Origin: an uncultured Oscillospiraceae bacterium
GTDB taxonomy: Bacteria; Bacillota; Clostridia; Oscillospirales; Oscillospiraceae
DNA: 43,775 bases
NCBI GenBank assembly: GCA_947589545.1
Contig: CANQBA010000030.1
Coordinates: 1 to 43,775 of the forward strand
Direction of reading: 5' to 3'
Shown here: positions 1-9,190 of the stretch, one piece after another
Layout: every line of letters begins with the position of its first letter
Numbering within the stretch: position 1 is the stretch's first letter
Position numbers and translations under genes: made by a program
Notes under the pieces: generated by a model
Databases searched by the model: none
Seen by the model: only the letters and a program-made list of their open reading frames with translations
Told to the model about the DNA's origin: nothing

Positions 1-77
1 GGAATTGGCAGACTCGCTAGATTCAGGTTCTAGTGTGCATTACGCACGTGCGGGTTCAAGTCCCGCCTCGCGCACCA
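1..77 (+). tRNA. tRNA-Leu(CAG), 5' end outside the window
   Basis: Partial leucine tRNA. The anticodon stem CTAGA/TCTAG holds the loop TTCAGGT, giving anticodon CAG. A long class II variable arm (TGTGCATTACGCACG) follows, then the T arm with GGTTCAAGTCC, the acceptor 3' strand CTCGCGC, discriminator A and an encoded CCA at 75-77. About ten bases of the 5' acceptor and D stem lie before the window. The long variable arm excludes most other isoacceptors. Confidence 0.93.
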
Positions 78-80
78 GGA

Positions 81-113
81 AAGGCAGCCCAAAAGGGCTG
101 CCTTTCTTTCCTT
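81..113 (+). terminator. Rho-independent terminator of the tRNA-Leu gene
   Basis: Perfect 10-bp stem AAGGCAGCCC / GGGCTGCCTT with an AAAA loop, followed by a T-rich tail. It starts three bases after the tRNA CCA end. Confidence 0.88.
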
Positions 114-178
114 TCCGATAGATCTCGGCGGGCAGAAACAGGCGTTTTGATTACATCGAACCGGAACGGGGTGGGATC

Positions 179-2131
179 ATGATTTCAAAGGTACTTTTCG
201 GCAAGCCCTATCGGACGGACGCCGTCACGGCACCGGTGCCGGAGGCGGCGGAGGTCGCGCGGTTCCGGGTCACGGCGGGGGAGCGCGCCCTCACCTTTAC
301 CTGCCCTCTGGGGCCGGAGGACGCGGTCTACGGCCTGGGGGAGACTATGGGGCCGGTGAACAAGCGCGGGGGACGGTATATCTCCTTCAACACCGACACG
401 GCGGAGCATGAGGATACGAATCCCTCCCTCTACGCGTCCCACAATTTCCTGGCCGTGGACGGGGAGCGGCCCTTCGGGGTCTTTTTCGACACCCCGGCCC
501 GGGTGATCTTCGAGATCGACTACAAGCGCTCCGGCGTGATCCGGGTGGTCTGCGAGACGGGGGATCTGACCCTCTACCAGATGGAGAGCGGGAGTGTTCA
601 GGAGATGTGCCGGGAGCTTCTGGCCGCCGTGGGGCGCTGTTATCTGCCGCCGCTGTGGGCCTTCGGGTACGGGCAGAGCCGATTCGGATACGCCACGCCC
701 GAGGATTTCCGCAGGGTGGCGGACGGGCACCGGTTAAACGGCATCCCCCTGGATTACATCTGCATGGACATCGACTACATGGACGGATACCGGGATTTCT
801 CCTTCAACAAAAAGCACTTCCCGGACATCGCCGCCTTCGTCCGGGAGATGCGGGGGCGCGGCGTTCGCCTGGTGCCCATCGTGGACGCCGGGATCAAGAT
901 CGAGCCGGGGGATCCCGTCTACGAGGAGGGGATCCGGAACGGTTATTTCTGCCGGAACAGGGACGGCGGCTTTTTCCGGGCGGCTGTCTGGCCGGGGATG
1001 ACACATTTCCCGGACTTTTTGAATACAAAGGCAAGGGCGTGGTTCGGCGGCCTCTACCGGTTCTACACGCAGGCCGGGATCGAGGGCTTCTGGAACGATA
1101 TGAACGAGCCGGCCATCTTCTACAGCGAGTACAGCAAGGGACATGGAGCCGGGCCTCTTAAATTCCTCCTCAGCCTGCTTCCGGGGAAAAAACGCAGGGA
1201 GAAGCGGGCCAGGGAGCTTTTGCGGGATTACAAGTCCTTCTACCACGACATGGACGGGCGGCGGGCGCGGCACTACGACGTCCACAACCTGTTCGGGGCC
1301 ATGATGACCAGAGCCACCGGCGAAGGGCTTGAGAAGCTCCTGGATCACCGGTACATGCTCTTCTCCCGCTCCAGCTATATCGGCGCCGGCCGGTACGGCG
1401 GCGTCTGGACCGGGGACAACACCTCCAAATGGGAGCATCTGCGGCTGAACGTGCGGCATATGCCCTCCCTGAACATGTGCGGGTTCCTGTTTTCCGGCGC
1501 GGATACCGGCGGCTTCAACGGCAACTGCACCAGGGAGCTGCTGCTGCGGTGGCTGGCCTTCTCCGCCTTCACGCCGCTGATGCGCAACCACACCGGGAAA
1601 TTCACCCGCGCCCAGGAGGCATACGAATTTGGGGACACGGAGGCATTTCGCCGGATCATCGGTCTGCGCTACAGGCTTCTGCCATATATCTATTCCGAGT
1701 ACATGAAGGCGGCGCTCCGGTCGGATCTGTACATAAAGCCCCTGACGTTCGTCTATCCGGGGACGAGGGACATCGAGGATCAGCTTCTGGTGGGCGACAG
1801 CCTGATGATCGCGCCGGTGGTGGAGGAGGGGGCCGTGGGCCGGCGGGTCTATCTGCCGGAGGCCATGACCCTGGTGCGGTACGACGGGGAATTCCACTGC
1901 CAGCCGGTGAGCGCCGGCTGGACAGAGGTGAAGGCGGCGGTGGAAGAGGTGGTGTTCTTCATCCGGCGCGGCAAGCTTCTGCCCGTGGGGAAACAAATCG
2001 AGAGCACGGCGGAGTACGACTCGGAGCACCTGACCCTGCTGGGGGACGGGGAGAGCTACGAGCTCTACACCGACGACGGCCTGACCCGCGCCTGCGGCGA
2101 GGAGAATATCAGGGTGATAAAGAAAATATAG
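179..2131 (+). CDS. Glycoside hydrolase family 31 (alpha-glucosidase/alpha-xylosidase type)
   Basis: A retaining exo-glycosidase that releases alpha-linked glucose or xylose from oligosaccharide ends. No signal peptide is visible, so it is probably cytoplasmic and acts on imported sugars. The (beta/alpha)8 barrel spans roughly residues 150-500. The GH31 signature WNDMNEP sits at 305-311 with Asp307 as expected nucleophile. WTGDN at 410-414 supplies Asp413 as expected acid/base. The N-terminal beta-sandwich carries the usual YGLGE motif. At 650 residues it is a normal-length bacterial member. The ATG has only a weak purine-rich ribosome site. It stands alone after the tRNA terminator and is followed by a CDF transporter after about 95 bp. 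Substrate (glucoside or xyloside) cannot be decided from sequence. Confidence 0.92.
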   Translation: MISKVLFGKPYRTDAVTAPVPEAAEVARFRVTAGERALTFTCPLGPEDAVYGLGETMGPVNKRGGRYISFNTDTAEHEDTNPSLYASHNFLAVDGERPFGVFFDTPARVIFEIDYKRSGVIRVVCETGDLTLYQMESGSVQEMCRELLAAVGRCYLPPLWAFGYGQSRFGYATPEDFRRVADGHRLNGIPLDYICMDIDYMDGYRDFSFNKKHFPDIAAFVREMRGRGVRLVPIVDAGIKIEPGDPVYEEGIRNGYFCRNRDGGFFRAAVWPGMTHFPDFLNTKARAWFGGLYRFYTQAGIEGFWNDMNEPAIFYSEYSKGHGAGPLKFLLSLLPGKKRREKRARELLRDYKSFYHDMDGRRARHYDVHNLFGAMMTRATGEGLEKLLDHRYMLFSRSSYIGAGRYGGVWTGDNTSKWEHLRLNVRHMPSLNMCGFLFSGADTGGFNGNCTRELLLRWLAFSAFTPLMRNHTGKFTRAQEAYEFGDTEAFRRIIGLRYRLLPYIYSEYMKAALRSDLYIKPLTFVYPGTRDIEDQLLVGDSLMIAPVVEEGAVGRRVYLPEAMTLVRYDGEFHCQPVSAGWTEVKAAVEEVVFFIRRGKLLPVGKQIESTAEYDSEHLTLLGDGESYELYTDDGLTRACGEENIRVIKKI

Positions 2132-2155
2132 AGGGGCCGTCGATCGTCGAAGGAC

Positions 2156-2176
2156 GGGCCGCCCGGTGTGCGGCCC
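2156..2176. repeat. Dispersed GC-hairpin repeat, copy a
   Basis: GGGCCGC / GCGGCCC arms around a 7-base loop between the GH31 and CDF genes, ending in CCCCTACGG. It belongs to a seven-copy intergenic family in this window with consensus GGGCCGCC-n-GGCGGCCC. No T tract follows. Confidence 0.6.
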
Positions 2177-2227
2177 CTACGGAAGCGTATGAACCGAATT
2201 TCCGCTTTTTTGATAGGAGGGACACCC

Positions 2228-3331
2228 TTGGAACGGGAAAAGGCCATTGTGCGCGTCAGCGCGGTGGGGATCGTCGTGAATATCGTCCTGGTGGCCTTCA
2301 AGGCCGCCGTGGGTTTCGTGTCCGGCTCGGTGGCCATTATCATGGACGCCCTCAACAATCTGACGGACGTGCTGTCCTCCGTGATCACCATCGTGGGCAC
2401 GAAGATCGCCGCCAAGGCCCCGGACAAAAAGCACCCCTACGGCCACGGGCAGGTGGAATATGTCACCAGCATCACCGTGGCGGTGGTGATTTTGCTTGCA
2501 GGCGTCACGGCGCTGGTGGAGTCTGGAAAGAAGATCGTGGAGCCGGAGGCGGCGGTCTACAGCGTCCTTTCGCTGATCATCATCGCCGTATCCGTGGCCG
2601 GGAAGCTCCTGCTGGGCCGGTATGTGAAGGCCCGGGGCCGGGCGCTCAACTCCGAGGCGCTGATCGGCTCCGGGACGGACGCATTGCTGGACGCGCTGAT
2701 CTCCCTCTCCACCCTGGCGGCGGCGGTGGTGTCCATGCTCTGGCATGTGAACCCCGAGGGGTGGCTGGGCCTGGTCATCGCCGTGGTGATGCTCCGCTCC
2801 GGCGTCCAGCTTCTGATGACGAGCCTGGGGGAGATCATCGGCGCCCGGGTGGACAGCGAGCTTTCGGGCCGGCTCAAGGCCTTTATCTGCCGGTACCCCG
2901 GCGTGCTGGGGGCCTATGACCTGACGCTCCACCGCTACGGGCCGGAGAAGATCATCGGCTCCGTCCACGTGGAGCTGCCCGACGAGACGACGGCCAAGGA
3001 CATCCACGCCCTGACGCGGAGGATCTCCGAGGACGTGTTTCAGGATTTCGGGATCCTGCTGACCATCGGCATCTACGCCTCCAACACGTCGGTGGGGGAG
3101 TTTGCCGGGATGAAGGAGGAGCTGCGGTCGCTGATCGTCGAATACCCGGAGGTGCTGCAGATGCACGGGTTCTATGTGGACACCGGGCGGGGGCTGGTGA
3201 CCTTCGACCTCATCATTGACTTCGAGTCCAAGCGCAAGGAGATGATACGCGACCAGCTGATCGCCCGCATGAAGGAGCGCTACCCCGACTACGATTTCGC
3301 CGTGGTGCTGGACAGCGATATCAGTGACTGA
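2228..3331 (+). CDS. Cation diffusion facilitator (CDF) family metal transporter
   Basis: Inner-membrane divalent cation exporter using the proton gradient. I place the start at TTG 2228 because a perfect AGGAGG lies 7 bases upstream (2215-2220); upstream in-frame GTG and ATG codons have no such site. This gives 367 residues. TM2 carries D40-A-L-N-N44 and TM5 carries D151-x3-D155, where zinc CDFs of the FieF type have D-x3-D and H-x3-D. HPYGHGQVE at 69-77 is the family motif after TM2. The soluble C-terminal domain runs from about 205 to the end and is longer than in FieF. The Asp-only TM5 site is more common among Mn-type CDFs; metal choice is inference. Overall topology of about six TM helices fits. 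Confidence 0.9.
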   Translation: MEREKAIVRVSAVGIVVNIVLVAFKAAVGFVSGSVAIIMDALNNLTDVLSSVITIVGTKIAAKAPDKKHPYGHGQVEYVTSITVAVVILLAGVTALVESGKKIVEPEAAVYSVLSLIIIAVSVAGKLLLGRYVKARGRALNSEALIGSGTDALLDALISLSTLAAAVVSMLWHVNPEGWLGLVIAVVMLRSGVQLLMTSLGEIIGARVDSELSGRLKAFICRYPGVLGAYDLTLHRYGPEKIIGSVHVELPDETTAKDIHALTRRISEDVFQDFGILLTIGIYASNTSVGEFAGMKEELRSLIVEYPEVLQMHGFYVDTGRGLVTFDLIIDFESKRKEMIRDQLIARMKERYPDYDFAVVLDSDISD

Positions 3332-3387
3332 GAAACGGAATCGTTGGACGGAATATACATGAAATTCGGAAATCCCTGCCTATGACG

Positions 3388-3413
3388 AGGGGCCGCCTGG
3401 AGAGGCGGCCCCT
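3388..3413. repeat. Dispersed GC-hairpin repeat, copy b
   Basis: Perfect 11-bp stem AGGGGCCGCCT / AGGCGGCCCCT with loop GGAG, then ACGGCG. It lies in the 225-bp space between the convergent CDF and ArsP_2 genes and could terminate either transcript, although no T tract follows. Confidence 0.65.
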
Positions 3414-3482
3414 ACGGCGTTTATCGAAAAAATTTCGGGAAAATGTCGTGCGGGGAAAACCTGTTCTCCGCACCTGCCACCT

Positions 3483-3558
3483 CGCGGGCGCTCCCCGGGG
3501 TTCTCCACATAGGGGCTCGCAAGCCCCCGTCCGCCCGTGTCGGGCGGACAACCTTATT
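3483..3558. repeat. Composite repeat element, short form (modules R2 + R3)
   Basis: R2 (3483-3527, 45 bp) matches 16325-16281 on the minus strand with 3 differences. Two of those are paired: GGGGCT-CGCA-AGCCCC here is GGGGCC-CGCA-GGCCCC there, with the CGCA loop unchanged. R3 (3529-3558) is a hairpin GTCCGCCC/GGGCGGAC followed by AACCTTATT that runs into the stop codon of the minus-strand exporter gene. The same R3 end abuts the stop codon of lysA. Compared with the full element after lysA, the middle modules (R1 and a 34-bp palindrome) are missing here. Confidence 0.75.
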
Positions 3559-4414
3559 AAATCACCACGCCCATAAGATCCAGCGCGATGCCGGTGAGGA
3601 CGGCGGAAATTAGGGTGTAGAGCAGAAGCTTCACGTTGTCCCCCATAGCCCGGCGGTTGATGCGGAAGAGGACCAGGATGCCCACGCCGGAGGCGGAGAG
3701 CAGGCCCGCCATCATACTGCCCGTGGACATGGCCCCGGAGAGGTAGAGCTGGGTGATGAGGATGGAGGCGGCGCAGTTGGGGATGAGCCCCACAAGGCCG
3801 GAGAGCGCCGGCCCCAGGACGGGCCGGTCCAGCAGCAGGGACGACAGGGCGTCCTCGCCCACAAAACGCAGGACGAGCCCCAGAAGCAGATTCACCGCCA
3901 GCACGAAGCCCGCGATCTGCAGGGTGTGCAGCAGGGCGGAGCGCAGGATCCCCCGCTCCTCACAGCCGCAGTTCTCCTCCCGGCACAGCTCGTGGAGATC
4001 CACCCGTTCCCCCTCGTGCCGGCAGAGCCGGAAGATCCGATCCGCCGCCAGCCCCCAGAGAAGCCCCGCCAGCACCTTGACCCCCAGGAGCTTCAGAATC
4101 GTTACCGGGGAGACGGCGGAGGAGATGAGGATGGGCAGCATCTCGTCGGAGGTGGACAGGAACACCGCGATCAGCGTCCCGGCGGAGATGAGCCGCTGGG
4201 CGAAGAGATTGGACGCCGAGGCGGAGAAGCCGCACTGGGGGACGATCCCCACCAGCGCCCCCAGCACCGGCCCCAGCACGCCGGAATGGCGCACCAGCCT
4301 TAAGGAGCCCTGTTCGGCCTTCTCCTCGATGAATTCCAGCGCCAGGTAGGTCAGAAAGAGAAAGGGGAGCAGCTTTAGGGTGTCCAAAGCCGCGTCCAGA
4401 ATGACATCCAGCAT
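3557..4414 (-). CDS. ArsP_2-type (PF11449-like) putative heavy-metal/metalloid exporter permease
   Basis: Polytopic membrane protein of 285 residues, about 8-10 helices, with an internal duplication: GALVGIVPQC around residue 61 and SGLVGLIPNC around 214 occupy equivalent places in the two halves. Cys61 and Cys214 are candidate transport-path residues. The central cytoplasmic loop (131-151) is rich in Cys and His (Cys131, His133, His141, Cys144, Cys149, Cys151) and could bind metal. The start is ATG at 4414, preceded by GGAGG five bases upstream; an upstream TTG overlaps that Shine-Dalgarno and is rejected. Relatives are annotated as arsenic efflux or putative manganese transporters; the substrate is unproven. 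It is convergent with the CDF gene, so two metal transporters face each other. Confidence 0.8.
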   Translation of the reverse strand: MLDVILDAALDTLKLLPFLFLTYLALEFIEEKAEQGSLRLVRHSGVLGPVLGALVGIVPQCGFSASASNLFAQRLISAGTLIAVFLSTSDEMLPILISSAVSPVTILKLLGVKVLAGLLWGLAADRIFRLCRHEGERVDLHELCREENCGCEERGILRSALLHTLQIAGFVLAVNLLLGLVLRFVGEDALSSLLLDRPVLGPALSGLVGLIPNCAASILITQLYLSGAMSTGSMMAGLLSASGVGILVLFRINRRAMGDNVKLLLYTLISAVLTGIALDLMGVVI

Positions 4415-4541
4415 TTTTGCCTCCAAAACTTCACTTTAACTACGTATTTTACCATTCCTGACGGCATTTCGCAACAAAAAAATATTTTTATTCCTATTGA
4501 CCAATCGGACGGCGGCATTTTGCTGAAATTTGGGCAGACTA

Positions 4542-4570
4542 TTGAATTTTTCCCCAAAATCAGTTAAAAT
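4542..4570 (+). promoter_or_regulatory. SigA-type promoter for the PL9/SLH gene
   Basis: TTGAAT, 17 bases, TAAAAT. It ends 66 bp before the ATG in the divergent region between the exporter and the pectate lyase gene. The 5' leader shows no riboswitch motif I recognise. Confidence 0.6.
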
Positions 4571-4636
4571 AGGTATAAGTGTGGATGCCGCGCGGACGGC
4601 ATTCCGACATGAAAAAACATAAGGAGGAACTTGCAT

Positions 4637-7600
4637 ATGAAACATCTGGCAAAGAGAACGTTGTCGTTTGTACTCGTTCTCGCGATGCTCCTGAGCGCCG
4701 TCGCCGTGACGGCCCTGGCGGCGGATGACGTTCTTATCGCGCCAAATCCCAACGCCAATCCCAACAAGCATGTGCTGGAGGCCAATACCCTCACGGCGTT
4801 TGCTGATGGGAAGAAGGACGGAGACACCGAGGTCGTAGAGGATTATTTTACCATTTTATATTCCTCCAAGTCCAAGGTGGACAGCAGCAAAAAGACCTGG
4901 GAAGACGCGTACGCCTCCTCCCAGCGTATCAACTTCGGCGGCAAGGCTACCACTGAGAAAAACGCCGTCAAGTTCACCACCTCCGGCCCCGCCACGGTAA
5001 AGATCTGGTGGGCCCAGGCCGGCGATGACAACCGGGAATACGCCATTCTGGACTCCGCCGGGAAGGTGGTCGTAAAGACCTCCGGCACCTATAAGAAGGG
5101 CGATCCGTATATGTCCACCCTGGAGCTTACCGAGGCGGGCACCTACTTCCTGGGCGGCGAGACTAACAACAACTACCTCTTCAAGCTGGAGGTCACCGAG
5201 ACGTCCGGCACCAAGGAGTATGTGCTGGATGCCTCCACCTTCACCGAGGCTGACAAGGCCGACGCCCCGGAGGAGAAGTCCGGAACGGGCGACTACTTTA
5301 CCATCAATTGGGGCAATAAGGGCAAGATCGCCAAAACCGAGGCGGTCTTTGCCGACGGGTTCGCCCCGGGTCTGGCGGTGAACTTTGATGGCAAGTCCAG
5401 CTCCACCTCCCGCTTTATCCGGTTCACGACCACCCAGGCCGCCACTGTCAAGATCTGGTGGTACGGGAACGGTGACGGCCGCTTCATCCATGTGACCGAT
5501 GAGGACGGCACCGACGTGGTCAAGACCGCCGAGGGCGAAACGGGCAAGACCCCCAACATCAGTACCCTGGAGCTGCCGGATGCGGGCACATACACCCTGG
5601 CTACCCCCGAGGGCACCTGCCTCTTCATGAAGGTCGTCGTCACCGAGGGCACCGCGGAGAAGGCCCCCCGGGCCGAGTGGGCCGATGTGGCGCTCCCCGT
5701 CATCAAGAGCGTGGAGACGGATCCCGAGGCCCCTGGCAAGGTGAACGTCACCGTCACCGGCTCCGTGGGCTATGACGCCGCCGACCAGATCGCCGTCATC
5801 ATGCGCGACGGCGACGGCTGGCAGCTGAAGAGCCTCAACTCCCTGGCCGAGAAGGACGAGCACGTGCTGACCTTTGAGCCGTCCGCCACCGGGACGTACA
5901 CCTTCTCCGTCGCCGCCACCCGCGAGAAGGAGACGGCCGTCCACAAGGGGGAGAAGACCGCCGAGTTCAAGTTCACCTATCCCCTGGGCGTGCCCGTCAT
6001 GAAATACGCCGTCAACGACGGCAAGGGCGGCCTCACCGTGGAGTGGAACCCGGTGAAGGAGGCCACCGGCTACACCGTCAAGGCCGGGACCAAGACCGTC
6101 ACTACCACCGGCATCAACGCCACCAAGGCCGTGGTGAGCGGCCTGACGGTGGGCAGTGAGATCGACGTCACCGTCACCGCCCTGCGCGGCACGGAGACGG
6201 GAAAGCCCTGCGAGGCCATGAAGGTCACGGTGTCCGACGAGGCGGAGATCGCCTGGGTGTTCTCCACCTTCGGTACCAGCACCAATACCACCAACGACTT
6301 CTGTGAGCTTCTGGAGGACGGCAGCGTCAGAGTCGTCTCCCGGGAGGGCGCGGGCAAGATCCAGCCCGCCGCCGAGGACGGCCTGGCCTTCTATTACACC
6401 GCCATCGATCCCAAGACCACCAATTTCGTGCTCACCGTCACCGCCAACGTCAACACCTGGGACTACAACAACGGCCAGGAGGGCTTCGGCATCGGCGTTC
6501 TGGACCAGGTGGGCGTCAACGGCAGCAACGCGCCGGTGTGGACAAACTCCTTCATGCTGGCTGTGGCGGGCCTGAGCGGCGTTTCCAACAAGCGCCTGGG
6601 CGTTGGCGCGCTGGCGCGCACCGGCGTCACCGAGTACAGCGCCACGAAGCCTGACAGCTTCGCCGGCACCTGGCTTGCCGATCTGAGCGGCGTCTCCGAC
6701 GACGTGGCCAGGAACCTGGTGGGCAAAGCCACCAACCAGGATTCCCTGGATTCCCGCGGCCCCACCCTCAGCCCCGCCCTCACGTCCTTCAAGCTGAAGC
6801 TTGAGAAGAACGACCAGGGCTACTTTGTGACCTACACCGACCACAACGGTGTGGAGCACACCGAGAAGTACCCCGAGGAGCTGAGCCAGGTGGACGATTA
6901 CATCTACGTGGGCATGTTCGCCGCCCGCCGTATGGACGTGACCTTCAGCGACATCAGCTTCACCACCTCCGCGTCCTCCGGCTCCTCCGCCGGTACCGGC
7001 GCGGAAAAGACCGTGGCCCCCGACTACTCCTTCAAGAATCCCGCCGTCTCCAACACGGAAACCTTCGCCCTGGACTTCCGGGCCAACGCCGACGGCAAGG
7101 TGGAGATCACCGACAATGCCGGCAAGGAGCTTTACAAGGGCGTTGTCAAGGCGGGGGAGAAGGTCACCGTCCCCGTGACCCTTGCCAAGGGCGACAACAC
7201 CTTCAAGGCCGTTATGACCCCGGACGCCGCCTTCACCGTTGACGGCGCGAAGCTCACCAGCTACGAGGCCGCTGCCCTCACCACAACCGTCAAGTACGCC
7301 GTGGACGAGCGCGCCACCACCTATGTGTCCCCCAACGGCAAGGACGACGCCGCCGGCACCAGGGCCGATCCCACCACCCTGGCCGCCGCCGTGAAGAATC
7401 CCGCCCCCGGGGCCACCATCATCCTGCTGGCCGGCACCTACAACCTGACCTCCGGCGTCACCGTGGATCGGGGCATCAACGGCACCCAGGCCAAGCCCAT
7501 CACCCTGAAGGCCGATCCCGCCGCCGCCACCCGTCCCGTCCTGGACTGGGGCGAGAAGGGCAACGGACTGAGGATCAACGGCGACTGGTGGTATCTGGTG

Positions 7601-9037
7601 GGCTTCGACTCCACCCGCTCCACCGCCAAGGGCGTCCACATCGGCGGCAATCACAACGTAGTGGAGAGAGTCTGCGTCTATGAGAACCTGAATACGGGCC
7701 TGTCCATCAGCCGCATCAACTTCGGCGATTCCATCCCCGACTGGCCCAGCTACAACACCATCCTCAACTGCTCCGCCTGGCTCAACGCCGACGCCGGATA
7801 CGAGGACGCCGACGGCTTCGAGGCCAAGCTGACCTGCGGCGTGGGCAACGTCTTCGACGGGTGCGTGGCCGCCTACAACGCCGACGACGGCTGGGATCTC
7901 TTCGCCCGGGGCGCGGCCATCGGCGCCGTCACCGTCAAGAATTCCGTGGCCTTCAAGAACGGCTGGGATATCGTGGACGGCAAGGAGGTCAACGCCGGCA
8001 ACGGCAACGGCTTCAAGCTGGGCGGCGGCAACATCCCCGTGGAGCACAAGATCGTCAACTCCGTGGCCTTCGACAACAAGGCCAACGGCTTTACCTGCAA
8101 CTCCAACCCCGCCCTGAAGATCGAAAACTGCACGGCCTACAACAACGGCAAGGGCAACCTGGCCCTGTACACCAACGTGGCCGATCTGGACACCACCTTT
8201 GAGGTCAAGGGCTTCCTCTCCTACAAGGGCGGCAGCGACGACAGCATCAAGATCCAGGGCGCCCAGGTGAAGGCTGATTATCTGGGCGAGAGCAACTACT
8301 ATCAGGGCAACCTCTCCGGCGAGAAGGTGGAGGAGAGCTGGTTCAAGAAGCTTGACACCGCCGCCGCCATCAAGTCCGGCATCGCCCGGGGCGCGGACGG
8401 CACCATCACTCTGGACGGCTGCCTGGAGCTCACCGACAAGGCCCCCAAGGACACCGGCGCGCGCCTCCCCGCCGCCCAGACCCAGACCTTCCGCGACGTA
8501 GCCAAGGGCAGCTGGTACTATGACGCGGTGATGAAGATCACCAAGCTCGACCTGGTCAAGGGCACCGCCCCCGGCGTCTTCAATCCCGACGGCACCTTCA
8601 CCCGTGCCGAGATGGCCGTCATTCTCCACCGCGTGGCCGATAACCCCAAGGCGTCCGTCCAGTCCGCCTTCAAGGACACCGACCGCAAGGCCGGCAGCTG
8701 GTACATCGACGCCGTCGACTGGACCAACGAGAAGGGCTACATGACCGGGGCCGGCGACGGCAAGTTCCGTCCCGCCGCCAATATCACCCGCCAGGAGCTG
8801 GTGAAGACCCTCTACGTGTACGCCAAGGACGCGGGCGTTGACGTGACCGCCACGGGAACCACCGCCTTCAAGGACGACGCCTCCATCGCCCCCTGGGCCA
8901 GAGACGCCATGTCCTGGGCCTTCGCCTCCGGCGTGCTCCTGGGCGACGGCACCGGCAACGCCAACCCCGCCAAGACCGCCACCCGCGGCGATATGGCCGT
9001 CATCATCGCCCGCTTCGTGGATCTCCTGAATAAATAA
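4637..9037 (+). CDS. Secreted SLH-anchored pectate lyase, PL9 family, multidomain
   Basis: Surface enzyme of 1466 residues expected to cleave polygalacturonate by calcium-dependent beta-elimination. ATG 4637 lies 9 bases after AAGGAGG and is preferred to TTG 4631. Residues 1-28 form a signal peptide ending ALA-A. Two homologous beta domains follow (about 45-190 and 195-345; both contain TVKIWW and a GTY strand), then two FN3-like domains (to about 540), a lectin-like segment (545-775), another beta domain (795-890), and the PL9 right-handed helix (about 890-1270). Its calcium cluster is Asp1059 in ADGFEAK and D1083-D1084-G-W-D1087. Lys1127 in GNGFKLGG matches the catalytic lysine of Pel9A. 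Three SLH repeats close the protein (about 1280-1466). Strong C/G-ending codon bias suggests high expression. Confidence 0.92.
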   Translation: MKHLAKRTLSFVLVLAMLLSAVAVTALAADDVLIAPNPNANPNKHVLEANTLTAFADGKKDGDTEVVEDYFTILYSSKSKVDSSKKTWEDAYASSQRINFGGKATTEKNAVKFTTSGPATVKIWWAQAGDDNREYAILDSAGKVVVKTSGTYKKGDPYMSTLELTEAGTYFLGGETNNNYLFKLEVTETSGTKEYVLDASTFTEADKADAPEEKSGTGDYFTINWGNKGKIAKTEAVFADGFAPGLAVNFDGKSSSTSRFIRFTTTQAATVKIWWYGNGDGRFIHVTDEDGTDVVKTAEGETGKTPNISTLELPDAGTYTLATPEGTCLFMKVVVTEGTAEKAPRAEWADVALPVIKSVETDPEAPGKVNVTVTGSVGYDAADQIAVIMRDGDGWQLKSLNSLAEKDEHVLTFEPSATGTYTFSVAATREKETAVHKGEKTAEFKFTYPLGVPVMKYAVNDGKGGLTVEWNPVKEATGYTVKAGTKTVTTTGINATKAVVSGLTVGSEIDVTVTALRGTETGKPCEAMKVTVSDEAEIAWVFSTFGTSTNTTNDFCELLEDGSVRVVSREGAGKIQPAAEDGLAFYYTAIDPKTTNFVLTVTANVNTWDYNNGQEGFGIGVLDQVGVNGSNAPVWTNSFMLAVAGLSGVSNKRLGVGALARTGVTEYSATKPDSFAGTWLADLSGVSDDVARNLVGKATNQDSLDSRGPTLSPALTSFKLKLEKNDQGYFVTYTDHNGVEHTEKYPEELSQVDDYIYVGMFAARRMDVTFSDISFTTSASSGSSAGTGAEKTVAPDYSFKNPAVSNTETFALDFRANADGKVEITDNAGKELYKGVVKAGEKVTVPVTLAKGDNTFKAVMTPDAAFTVDGAKLTSYEAAALTTTVKYAVDERATTYVSPNGKDDAAGTRADPTTLAAAVKNPAPGATIILLAGTYNLTSGVTVDRGINGTQAKPITLKADPAAATRPVLDWGEKGNGLRINGDWWYLVGFDSTRSTAKGVHIGGNHNVVERVCVYENLNTGLSISRINFGDSIPDWPSYNTILNCSAWLNADAGYEDADGFEAKLTCGVGNVFDGCVAAYNADDGWDLFARGAAIGAVTVKNSVAFKNGWDIVDGKEVNAGNGNGFKLGGGNIPVEHKIVNSVAFDNKANGFTCNSNPALKIENCTAYNNGKGNLALYTNVADLDTTFEVKGFLSYKGGSDDSIKIQGAQVKADYLGESNYYQGNLSGEKVEESWFKKLDTAAAIKSGIARGADGTITLDGCLELTDKAPKDTGARLPAAQTQTFRDVAKGSWYYDAVMKITKLDLVKGTAPGVFNPDGTFTRAEMAVILHRVADNPKASVQSAFKDTDRKAGSWYIDAVDWTNEKGYMTGAGDGKFRPAANITRQELVKTLYVYAKDAGVDVTATGTTAFKDDASIAPWARDAMSWAFASGVLLGDGTGNANPAKTATRGDMAVIIARFVDLLNK

Positions 9038-9076
9038 GCGTAAAAACGGGAAAAAGCGAAAATAATGTTTCCCCGC

Positions 9077-9100
9077 AGGGGCCGCCGAAAGGCGGCCCCT
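9077..9100 (+). terminator. Terminator-like GC hairpin (repeat copy c)
   Basis: AGGGGCCGCC-GAAA-GGCGGCCCCT, a 10-bp stem with a GNRA tetraloop, 39 bp after the PL9/SLH stop and followed by GACTTTTG. It belongs to the dispersed hairpin family and is well placed to end that transcript. Confidence 0.6.
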
Positions 9101-9190
9101 GACTTTTGAACCCCCATAATTTCGCCAAAAAAACGCCGGAGGCCCATGGCACCACCGAATTCCGTAACATCCGATTTATACGCACCCCGT

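Noticed and set aside
4856-8629. A 1257-codon open frame on the minus strand across the PL9/SLH gene
   Set aside because: Its translation is a Gly/Val/Ala/His-rich shadow of a strongly GC3-biased gene, with no domains, and the plus-strand frame has a signal peptide and catalytic motifs.
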